From NCBI RefSeq assembly GCF_022627325.1, contig NZ_JAETZZ010000001.1:62001-126000 (forward strand): a DNA stretch of 64,000 bases, in the 5' to 3' direction. The position numbers were made by a program, and so were the translations under genes. The DNA is from Pseudomonas putida (lineage in GTDB: Bacteria; Pseudomonadota; Gammaproteobacteria; Pseudomonadales; Pseudomonadaceae). Every line of letters starts with the position of its first letter. The first letter of the stretch is position 1. The notes under the pieces are model-generated. The model was not told the DNA's origin, did no database searches, and saw only the letters and a program-made list of their open reading frames with translations. Positions 38,279-44,841 of the stretch are shown here, one piece after another.

Positions 38279-38640
38279 TGAACCTGTCCAATGCTGCTGT
38301 GGCAAAGCAACCCAACTGGCAAGCGGTGTGCCACACCGCTGACCTGGTCGCCGACTCCGGTGTGGTGGTCTGGCTCGATGGCATCCAGGTCGCCCTGTTC
38401 TACCTGCCGGGGCAGGCGCAGAGCCTGTACGCGGTGGACAACCGCGACCCACGCTCGGGGGCCAACATCATTGGCCGCGGGCTGGTGGGCAGCCTGCAGG
38501 GTGAGCTGGTGGTGGCAGCCCCGCTGTACAAGCAGCACTTCAGCCTGCACAGCGGGGCCTGTCTGGAAGATGCCAGCCAGCAGTTACGTGTGTGGCCGGT
38601 ACGGCTGAACGGGGAGGCAGTGGAAGTGGCGCTGGCCTGA
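38278..38640 (+). CDS. nirD: Nitrite reductase, small subunit
   Basis: A 120 aa Rieske-fold partner of NirB. The fold is recognisable (VVVWLDGIQVALFYLP, YAVDNRDPRSG, GELVVAAPLYKQHFSLHSG), but the Rieske Cys-His ligand pairs are missing, as is usual for NirD, so it binds no cluster. Translationally coupled to nirB by the overlapping TGATG. Confidence 0.94.
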   Translation: MNLSNAAVAKQPNWQAVCHTADLVADSGVVVWLDGIQVALFYLPGQAQSLYAVDNRDPRSGANIIGRGLVGSLQGELVVAAPLYKQHFSLHSGACLEDASQQLRVWPVRLNGEAVEVALA

Positions 38641-38767
38641 TCCCGGCTCTGTGTTCTGCATTTGCTTTTGAACAAGCGATAGCGCGGGCGCCGCCGATTG
38701 CGACTTCTAAAGACCGGGGCAAGGAACCCTGGGTACGCCACAGGTGGCGATGCGGTAAGCTTGGCGC

Positions 38768-39700
38768 ATGAACCTCGACACCCGCATCAAGTACCGCCAC
38801 CTGCTGTGCTTTCTGGAGATTGCCCGGCAGGGCAGCCTGGCCAGGGCCGCTGACATTCTGGCGATCAGCCAGCCTGCGATTTCCAAGACCCTCAAGGAGC
38901 TTGAGGACCTGCTCGAAACGCGACTGTTCGAGCGCAGCCGCCAAGGGGTCGAGCTGACCCCGGCCGGCACCCGTTTCATGCATTACGCCGGGCCCAGCGT
39001 GCAGGCCCTGCGCGACGGCGTGAGCAGCTTGCGCGGTGAAGCGCGGGCACCGTCGCAGGTGCGCATCGGCGTGCTGTCCACGGTCGAAGGCCTGCTGATG
39101 CCCGAGGTGCTGTGCCGCCTGCACCAACGCCACGAGGCGTTGCTGATCAGCGTGGTGACCGGGGCCAGTGCACAGTTGCTCGGGCAGTTGCGCCTGGGGG
39201 AACTGGAATTGGTGGTGGGGCGCATGACCGACAGCCCGCAGATCCAGGGGTTGTCGTTCGAGCACCTGTACAGCGAGTCGATGGCGTTGGTCGTGCGCCC
39301 CGGCCACCCATTGCTGGCCAGCACGCAAGTAGACCGAGCCCGCGTCGGCCGATACCCGCTGGTGCTCCCGCCACCAGGCACGACCATACGCCAGCACGCC
39401 GACAGCCTGTTCGTGCAATGCGGCATTCAACTGCCGGCCCAGCGCCTGGAGACCCTCTCACTGGCCTTGAGCCGCCGCTACCTGCTCGGCAGTGACGCCG
39501 TGTGGGTGGCGCCGCGTGATGCGGTGCTGCTCGACCTGCGCCGCGGCGAACTGGCCGAGCTCGACCTAGGGGTGCGGGAACCGGGTGGGTCGGTGGGTAT
39601 CTGCCGCAATGCCGCCTTGGCGCTGAGCCTGCCCGGGCAGTGGGTGTGCGATGTATTGCGGGAAGTGGCGGGGCAATATCGCGAGCGGTCCTACCCGTAA
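38768..39700 (+). CDS. LysR-family regulator (PcaQ/GbpR-like)
   Basis: The 310 aa protein has an N-terminal winged helix (FLEIARQGSLARAADILAISQPAISKTLKELEDLLETRLFERS) and a periplasmic-binding-like effector domain (VRIGVLSTVEGLLMPEVL; ELVVGRMTD). The start MNLDTRIKYRHLLCFLEIA resembles PcaQ/GbpR, which control aromatic or sugar use. Neighbours give no target: it follows nirD by 127 bases and converges on an accessory gene. A nitrogen role is not supported by sequence. Confidence 0.87.
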   Translation: MNLDTRIKYRHLLCFLEIARQGSLARAADILAISQPAISKTLKELEDLLETRLFERSRQGVELTPAGTRFMHYAGPSVQALRDGVSSLRGEARAPSQVRIGVLSTVEGLLMPEVLCRLHQRHEALLISVVTGASAQLLGQLRLGELELVVGRMTDSPQIQGLSFEHLYSESMALVVRPGHPLLASTQVDRARVGRYPLVLPPPGTTIRQHADSLFVQCGIQLPAQRLETLSLALSRRYLLGSDAVWVAPRDAVLLDLRRGELAELDLGVREPGGSVGICRNAALALSLPGQWVCDVLREVAGQYRERSYP

Positions 39701-39714
39701 GCTTCGTCGTAGCC

Positions 39715-39739
39715 GAGCGTTCCTGGCCGAGGAACGCTC
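39715..39739. terminator. Hairpin between convergent genes
   Basis: GAGCGTTCCT-GGCCG-AGGAACGCTC is a perfect 10-bp stem after the LysR gene, but there is no T run, so it is only a possible terminator. Confidence 0.45.
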
Positions 39740-39762
39740 GTGGGCTTGATGCTCAACTGCTG

Positions 39763-41079
39763 TCAAGCGCTTGGCAAGGCCACCGCGGCCACACAGGGAA
39801 CAGTCGAGCCTCGGACCTCTTCGTCACGGCCATTGATCAACAAGCGCTGGTTGCCTGCATCGAGCGAGACCGTCGATCCCGAGGCATAGAAGCCGTCCTC
39901 TGGTATTTGTGCGCCGAACTGGCCGTAGCCGAAGGGCGGGACGAAGCGGGTGTCGAACGTGCCCTCGGAGGTCAAGCTGAAGGCAAGCGAATAAGTATAG
40001 AAATGCCCGTAACCCACCAGGCCACCGGCTGTTTCTACGCCGGCGTACCAACCGCCCGGCTTGTCAAATACCAACGCTTCGCCGCCGTTGAACTCCCTGG
40101 CTGGCGCCCCCGAGTAGTCGATGCGGTAAACGGTCGGGTGGCTGATATCTTCATCGACGTCGTACAGTTCCCCGTAAAAGGTGATTCGCTTGGCGACCGG
40201 GTCTACGGAAAAACCATTATTAATGATCCAGGGGGCTGACCAGTGGAAACCCTTGGTGCCAAAGTTATCATCCACTTTCCCGTCAGGGGTCATGGCTGTG
40301 GTAACGCTGTAGGGGTCTTCCCCCCGTATCAGGTACCAGGTCAATACCAGCTGCTGCGCATTCGAGGGGGACGTGAAACTGGCAATGCCGTCGACAATGT
40401 GTGAGTCGGTATCGGGTATTAGCTTGCTGACATCAACCAGGCCATCATCACCAAAATCCGCGCGCAATGCGCCGTCATTGTCCAGCCCCAGCACCACCGG
40501 TTCGAAGTTCTCTGACTTGCCACCGGTGGCGAAAATGTGGCCCTTCGTCACTGCCAAGTGTTCCAGCACCAACTCTTCGCCGATCAGGTTGCGGGTATCC
40601 ACGTACCCCTTGCGGTCCCCAAAGTTCGGGTCCGGTTGCCCGCCGGCACTCAGTTTCCAAAGGTGGCTGGCTGATTGCCCCACCACCTTGAGAGCGATGA
40701 GTAAATTGCCCGCAGCATCCTCCACGATGCTTTTGGGGTCCATGTAGTCGGTGCTGGCTGCCTTGTTGAAATCGAAGATTCCACCGTCACCGAAACTGTT
40801 GTCCAGGGTGCCTAGATCCTTCAGGCAAGCCACGAAAACCTTCGCTTCACTCGTTTGGGGATTGTAACTTTCACCGATGACATAACTGCGTCCAGCGCTC
40901 ACCGTGCTATTGATGATTGCATTGGTGTTAGCCCGTGACCCGGCGATTTTTTCAAAGATGTAGGCGAGCCCATCGATGCCGTAATCACAATCGAGGGGGG
41001 CCTGCGGCAGCTCGATGGATGTGCGGGGCCCGGCAAGGGCGTTACGGGTTGAGCGGTTGGGCTTTGGTGAAATGTTCAT
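39763..41079 (-). CDS. Delta-60-repeat beta-propeller-like protein
   Basis: The 438 aa protein starts MNISPKPNRSTRNAL with GAGGAA upstream. At least four delta-60-type repeats are visible through their LD.xFG.xG cores: LDNSFGDGGIFDF, PDPNFGDRKGYVD, LRADFGDDGLVDV and VDDNFGTKGFHW. The rest also reads as repeating beta strands. There is no signal peptide, membrane helix or lipobox, so localisation is unclear. GC is lower than in its neighbours, suggesting acquisition. Function unknown. Confidence 0.75.
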   Translation of the reverse strand: MNISPKPNRSTRNALAGPRTSIELPQAPLDCDYGIDGLAYIFEKIAGSRANTNAIINSTVSAGRSYVIGESYNPQTSEAKVFVACLKDLGTLDNSFGDGGIFDFNKAASTDYMDPKSIVEDAAGNLLIALKVVGQSASHLWKLSAGGQPDPNFGDRKGYVDTRNLIGEELVLEHLAVTKGHIFATGGKSENFEPVVLGLDNDGALRADFGDDGLVDVSKLIPDTDSHIVDGIASFTSPSNAQQLVLTWYLIRGEDPYSVTTAMTPDGKVDDNFGTKGFHWSAPWIINNGFSVDPVAKRITFYGELYDVDEDISHPTVYRIDYSGAPAREFNGGEALVFDKPGGWYAGVETAGGLVGYGHFYTYSLAFSLTSEGTFDTRFVPPFGYGQFGAQIPEDGFYASGSTVSLDAGNQRLLINGRDEEVRGSTVPCVAAVALPSA

Positions 41080-41426
41080 GGCTCTTCCTCGGTAATGAGT
41101 AAACGCGGGGCCGTGCTGGCTTAGGGGGTGATCAGCCATTGCGCGTCAGGTGCGTTGCAGGCTCATTGGAAACCAGGCTCAAGTAGGGCGCTACTGGCAG
41201 AAATGCCAGCTTGGGGCCGGCCGCTGGAAGGGCCAAGTTTGCAGGGGCGTTTGCTGGGCTTATGGTCAATACTGGCCAAAGGCCCTTAAGGTTGAGTGCA
41301 AGCGCGCTACCGAGTGAACTTACTCCATGAAACCGGCTCTTATGCCGGTAGCCATTGGTAATGGCCGCCTGATAAGCTCGCGGCTTTACCCTGATTGCCC
41401 ACATGGCGCATGAACAAGGAAATAGC
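41080..41426. other. Non-coding gap between divergent genes
   Basis: Divergent promoter region. The only clear structure is the short hairpin ACCGGC-TCTTAT-GCCGGT at 41332-41349. Open frames here show no coding character. Confidence 0.5.
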
Positions 41427-42179
41427 ATGAAACAGCATCGTTTGGCGGCTGCGGTTGCCCTGGTAGGCCTGGTACTGGCTGGCTGTGATCAACAAGCCAG
41501 CAGCCCCGAGCTGAAAACTCCGGCACAGAAAGCCTCCTACGGTATCGGCCTGAACATGGGCAAGAGCCTGGCTCAGGAAGGCATGGAAGACCTTGATTCC
41601 AAAGCCGTCGCCCTCGGCATCGAAGACGCCGTTGGCAAGAAAGAACAGCGCATCAAGGACGAAGAGCTGGTAGAAGCCTTCACCGCGCTGCAGAAGCGCG
41701 CTGAGGAGCGCCTGGCCAAGGCCAGCGAAGAAGCCGCCTCCGCCGGCAAGAAGTTCCTCGAAGAAAATGCCAAGAAGCCAGGTGTGGTCACTACCGCCTC
41801 GGGCCTGCAGTACGAAGTGGTCAAGAAGGCCGACGGCCCACAGCCCAAGCCGACCGACGTGGTGACTGTCCACTACGAAGGCAAGCTGATCGATGGCAAG
41901 GTGTTCGACAGCTCGGTAGAGCGTGGCAGCCCGATCGACCTGCCGGTCAGTGGTGTCATTCCAGGCTGGGTCGAAGGCCTGCAGCTGATGCACGTTGGCG
42001 AGAAGTACAAGCTGTTCATCCCGGCTGAACTGGCCTACGGCGCACAGAGCCCAAGCCCGCTGATCCCGGCCAACTCGGTGCTGGTGTTCGACCTGGAACT
42101 GATCGCCATCAAGGACCCGGCCCAGCTGCAAGGCGACGCGCCTGAAGCTGAAGCTCCGGCTGAAGCACCAGCCAAATAA
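41427..42179 (+). CDS. FKBP-type peptidyl-prolyl isomerase, lipoprotein
   Basis: Periplasmic prolyl isomerase/chaperone of the Mip/FkpA type. AAGGAAAT precedes MKQHRLAAAVALVGLVLAGC, with the lipobox LAGC putting the lipidated Cys at residue 20. An N-terminal helical dimerisation region (QKASYGIGLNMGKSLAQEG; LEENAKKPGVVTTASGLQYEV) precedes the FKBP fold (VHYEGKLIDGKVFDSS, GVIPGWVEGLQLM, PAELAYG). It ends in an EAPAEAPAK tail. 250 aa. Followed by an intrinsic terminator. Confidence 0.92.
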   Translation: MKQHRLAAAVALVGLVLAGCDQQASSPELKTPAQKASYGIGLNMGKSLAQEGMEDLDSKAVALGIEDAVGKKEQRIKDEELVEAFTALQKRAEERLAKASEEAASAGKKFLEENAKKPGVVTTASGLQYEVVKKADGPQPKPTDVVTVHYEGKLIDGKVFDSSVERGSPIDLPVSGVIPGWVEGLQLMHVGEKYKLFIPAELAYGAQSPSPLIPANSVLVFDLELIAIKDPAQLQGDAPEAEAPAEAPAK

Positions 42180-42195
42180 TACCGGCTGGTAGTAC

Positions 42196-42224
42196 ACAAC
42201 GCCCCGTTTCGACGGGGCGTTGTC
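42196..42224 (+). terminator. Intrinsic terminator
   Basis: CAACGCCCCGT-TTCG-ACGGGGCGTTG, an 11-bp stem with a UUCG-type loop, then TGTCGTTT, right after the FKBP gene. Confidence 0.85.
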
Positions 42225-42413
42225 GTTTGTGCAGTAGGCCTCGGGCCGAACCTCCGGGGCAGCAGACTGTCCGAGAAAGGGCAGCGTGAAGAAGCAGGAG
42301 GCTTCTGACGCAAATCGTTTGCGGTTTTGAAACGACTGTGTAAAAAACGCCCGATCTGACCGGGGCCCTTGCTTTACAGGCACCTGCCGTCAGAAACTTC
42401 GCCCTGTTCACAA

Positions 42414-42440
42414 GGTTATCCACAATAAATGTGGATAACC
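42414..42440. promoter_or_regulatory. Perfect inverted DnaA-box pair
   Basis: TTATCCACA and TGTGGATAA face each other across five bases (ATAAA), and flanking GG/CC extends the match to two 11-bp arms. It sits 19 bases before the YkvA start codon, so it overlaps the promoter or leader. Confidence 0.65.
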
Positions 42441-42459
42441 TCTCCCTGCTGGAGGCTAC

Positions 42460-42900
42460 ATGAGCGCACCCTGGAATTTCGCCCGCTTCCTGCCCTTGGC
42501 CGAGCGCCTGCTAAGCCGTGGCCGCTTGCCGGCTTTGCTGTTCGCGGTGGCCCGCAAAGGCCCGCGCCTGGGCCAGTTGCGTGGAGACATCAAGCTGTTG
42601 CAGTCGCTGTGCCTGGCCTGGTGGCGTGGCGAGTACCGCGCGATCAGCCCCAAGGCACTGGTGACCATCGTCGCCGGCCTGCTGTATTTCGTCAGCCCCA
42701 TCGATGCGATCCCCGACTGGCTGCTGGGCGTAGGTTTTCTCGATGACATCGCCGTGCTCGGCTGGGTGCTGAAAACCGTCTCCGATGAGCTGGCGCGGTT
42801 CAAGTCTTGGCGCGACAGCCAGGCCCCCGAGCGCTTGCGCGTGGTCGAGCGCTTGCCTGACACCCCTGAAGCGTTGCGCCTGGAGCGTAAAACGCCCTAA
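42460..42900 (+). CDS. YkvA-family (DUF1232) protein
   Basis: A 146 aa protein preceded by GGAGG. The DUF1232 core is clear: LVTIVAGLLYFVSPIDAIPDWLLGVGFLDDIAVLGWVLKTV, a membrane-associated helical hairpin with the SPIDxIPD signature. Function is unknown across the family. Notable for the DnaA-box palindrome immediately upstream. Confidence 0.87.
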   Translation: MSAPWNFARFLPLAERLLSRGRLPALLFAVARKGPRLGQLRGDIKLLQSLCLAWWRGEYRAISPKALVTIVAGLLYFVSPIDAIPDWLLGVGFLDDIAVLGWVLKTVSDELARFKSWRDSQAPERLRVVERLPDTPEALRLERKTP

Positions 42901-42973
42901 AAGCACCGTTTTCCAATGGTGCAAAGGGTTCGGCTACAATACACACACTGCATGCTAACCAAGGGTCATAGAG

Positions 42974-43144
42974 ATGGAAAAGCTCAGTTTGGAAGCCAAG
43001 AAAGCTTGGTTCGCCAAGCACCGCAAAGCCAACTATGCGGCCAGCCTGCGCCTTGAAGGTGTATGGGTGTCGAATGGCGAGGGTGAGATCAAGCTGCCAA
43101 CGCGTGCCGCAGCCCTCAAAGCAGTGCGGCTGATCAAGGCTTGA
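42974..43144 (+). CDS. yhfG: YhfG-family antitoxin of Fic
   Basis: A 56 aa basic protein: MEKLSLEAKKAWFAKHRKAN, then YAASLRLEGV and a tail ending AALKAVRLIKA. It resembles YhfG (AntF in P. fluorescens), the small partner that binds and restrains class I Fic AMP-transferases. Its TTGA stop region overlaps the fic start, so the two are translationally coupled. A -10-like TACAAT lies at 42935. Confidence 0.8.
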   Translation: MEKLSLEAKKAWFAKHRKANYAASLRLEGVWVSNGEGEIKLPTRAAALKAVRLIKA

Positions 43145-43653
43145 GTTCGGACAAGTACGGTTCTGAACAAGACTCGGACTGCTATCCGGGTACTGACGTT
43201 CTGATTAACCTGCTCGAGTTGCACGACCCTGACGATCTGGAAGATGCCGAACGCTACCTCAGCGCGCTCGCGGCTTCCCGTTTGGAGTTCTTACCGCCTC
43301 CTTACAGCCTGGATTCGCTGAAGCAAATCCACAGTGCCCTGTTTTCCCGCATCTACAGCTGGGCAGGGCGAGTTCGCAGCAGTGCGATCAGTAAGGGAAG
43401 TACGCGGTTTTGTAGCCCAGAATTCATAGAACCTGAAACCAGGAAGGAGTTTTCAAAGATCGCTGCGGCAGGGTGGTTTGAAGGGTATTCGCGTGACCAT
43501 CTGATCACCGCAGTAGCTGAAGCTTACGGTACATTGAATGTCGCGCACCCCTTCAGGGAAGGCAATGGCCGTACGCAGCGCATTCTGTTTGAGTGGATCA
43601 TCATCAATGCGGGCTTTTCGATTACGTGGGAGGCTGTCGGGCGTGAAGAGTGA
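43141..43653 (+). CDS. fic: Fic-family AMP-transferase, probably truncated
   Basis: AMPylating toxin-type enzyme; related Pseudomonas Fic-1 modifies GyrB and ParE. It starts at TTG overlapping the yhfG stop. Present are YSWAGRVRSSAISKG, FCSPEFIEPE and the complete active motif HPFREGNGRTQR (about residues 139-150). The frame stops at TGA after 170 codons, yet the same frame continues for 31 clear Fic-like codons to a TAA at 43747, giving a 202-residue family-sized product. The TGA is one base from TGG (Trp). Either a pseudogene or a product lacking its C-terminal helix. Confidence 0.82.
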   Translation: MSSDKYGSEQDSDCYPGTDVLINLLELHDPDDLEDAERYLSALAASRLEFLPPPYSLDSLKQIHSALFSRIYSWAGRVRSSAISKGSTRFCSPEFIEPETRKEFSKIAAAGWFEGYSRDHLITAVAEAYGTLNVAHPFREGNGRTQRILFEWIIINAGFSITWEAVGREE

Positions 43654-43749
43654 ATTCACGCCAACATTCTTTCCTACCATGGCGACGACGGATATTTAGC
43701 CCAGATATTCGCTCGGTGTATCGGTCAGCCGATCCTGGAAAATGACTAA
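43654..43749 (+). pseudogene. Severed C-terminal segment of fic
   Basis: In frame with fic beyond the TGA: IHANILSYHGDDGYLAQIF, then ARCIGQPILEND and TAA. It has no start or ribosome site of its own. It matches the expected Fic C-terminal helix (YHGD-type motif), showing that the stop is recent. Confidence 0.7.
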
Positions 43750-43993
43750 ACGCTGCCTGTAGGCGCCAGCGCATTCGCGTGATTGTCCTCCTTGACTGAC
43801 GAGAGCGCGCGGCAGGTGGAAATCCCTTACAATGAGATATAACAGAAGAAGAGCAGCCCGATTGCCTTTCGCTATTGGTCGACGACGGCTTTATGCATCG
43901 GCAAGCACGCGCAGTTAAGGCAGGCCTGTGAGAGATGCAAGCCTGGGGCTGTTGAGCGGATTACATGCGGTAATCCTACGTAAGGGGGTTGTT
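43750..43993. other. Intergenic region before the Xre gene
   Basis: About 240 bases, probably promoter sequence; a TACAAT lies at 43828. No small gene or structured RNA is apparent. Confidence 0.4.
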
Positions 43994-44332
43994 ATGGGTA
44001 TTCAGGTCATTAGCCGGGACGGTCAGCCCGAGTACGCCGTCGTTCCCTGGGAGCAGTATCAGGCGCTGCTCAAGGCGGCCGGCCAGGCGCCTGCCGAGGC
44101 GGTTGGCGAAACCCGCGATCACACTGAGCCAAGTGCCAGTTTGCCCGCGTTCAGCGAGGTAGGGCAGTTGCGTCAGGCCAAAGGCATTGCACCCGAGCAA
44201 TTGGCGCGCAATGTGGGGGTAAGCCCCGCCTACCTGGCGATGATCGAGTCTGGTGAACGCCAGCCGGATGCAGCGATCCGCCGTGCCCTGGCCTGGCACC
44301 TGGGGGTGGCGGGCTGGAGCGAGCCGTCATGA
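43994..44332 (+). CDS. Xre-family helix-turn-helix protein
   Basis: A 112 aa protein; AAGGGGG precedes the ATG of MGIQVISRDGQPEYAVVPWE. The N-terminal 30 residues (PEYAVVPWEQYQALLKAAG) read like an antitoxin/Phd-type beta-alpha piece. The C-terminal half is a lambda-repressor HTH (LRQAKGIAPEQLARNVGVSPAYLAMIESGERQPD). It overlaps the next gene by four bases. Probably a local autoregulator; the target is unknown. Confidence 0.8.
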   Translation: MGIQVISRDGQPEYAVVPWEQYQALLKAAGQAPAEAVGETRDHTEPSASLPAFSEVGQLRQAKGIAPEQLARNVGVSPAYLAMIESGERQPDAAIRRALAWHLGVAGWSEPS

Positions 44333-44697
44333 GCCAGGTCAGGATCAGCCGTCAGCATTGGCAGAGCTTGCTGGACGAGCTTGACCTGGCCCGCCGCCAA
44401 CGGCATTTGCTGACTTACCGCGCACTGATCGAGCGTTTGCAATTGCCCAGCCCTGCCATGCAGACGCTGACTGCGGCGCTCGAGTACCTGGCGGTGCTCG
44501 ATGCCCGTGCCGAGCAGCCGCTGCGCAGCTCACTGGTGATCAGCCAGGGCGCCAGCCGCCTGCCGCGCACCGGTTTTTTCGAATGCGTTGAGCGGCTTGG
44601 GCGCTTCTCCGGGCCGGCCGACGGCATGGAGGCCGCGTCGTGGCATGCTTCGGAAGTTGTGCGGGTCTTCGAGTATGCCTACCCGGAGATTGCCTGA
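44329..44697 (+). CDS. Hypothetical protein coupled to Xre gene
   Basis: A 122 aa helical, soluble protein (MSQVRISRQHWQSLLDELDL; LTYRALIERLQLPSPAMQTL; WHASEVVRVFEYAYPEIA). I recognise no family. The ATGA overlap makes it a partner of the preceding HTH protein in a two-gene unit. The segment RYRALIERLQLPSP-like near residue 30 resembles small DNA-binding or toxin-partner proteins, but this is weak. Confidence 0.7.
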   Translation: MSQVRISRQHWQSLLDELDLARRQRHLLTYRALIERLQLPSPAMQTLTAALEYLAVLDARAEQPLRSSLVISQGASRLPRTGFFECVERLGRFSGPADGMEAASWHASEVVRVFEYAYPEIA

Positions 44698-44783
44698 CAG
44701 GTTGAGGGTGGCGCTGTGATTGCGGTCGCAGGCCGATAGACGTGCGTCGCACTGTTGTCACCCATGGTAAACACCGAAAGCAG

Positions 44784-44818
44784 AAGGGGCCGAGCACTTA
44801 CGTGCTCGGCCCCTTTTG
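44784..44818. terminator. Bidirectional intrinsic terminator
   Basis: AAGGGGCCGAGCAC-TTAC-GTGCTCGGCCCCTT with A and T runs on its flanks, between the convergent hypothetical gene and prc. Confidence 0.92.
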
Positions 44819-44841
44819 TGTCACATCAGCGCGATGACTGA

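Noticed and set aside
35639..38452. 937-codon open frame antisense to nirB
   Set aside because: Same reason: the sense strand has every NirB signature, and this frame would also cross the nirB leader terminator.
41132..41428. 98-codon open frame opposite the FKBP gene start
   Set aside because: Covers the promoter region of the FKBP gene and has no ribosome site or recognisable protein pattern.
42414..42440. Chromosomal replication origin
   Set aside because: Only one DnaA-box pair, no AT-rich unwinding region and no dnaA, dnaN or rpmH nearby; a regulatory or titration site is more likely.
43651..43653. TGA in fic as selenocysteine or programmed read-through
   Set aside because: Fic proteins are not selenoproteins, no SECIS-like hairpin is evident right after the codon, and a TGG to TGA change explains it more simply.
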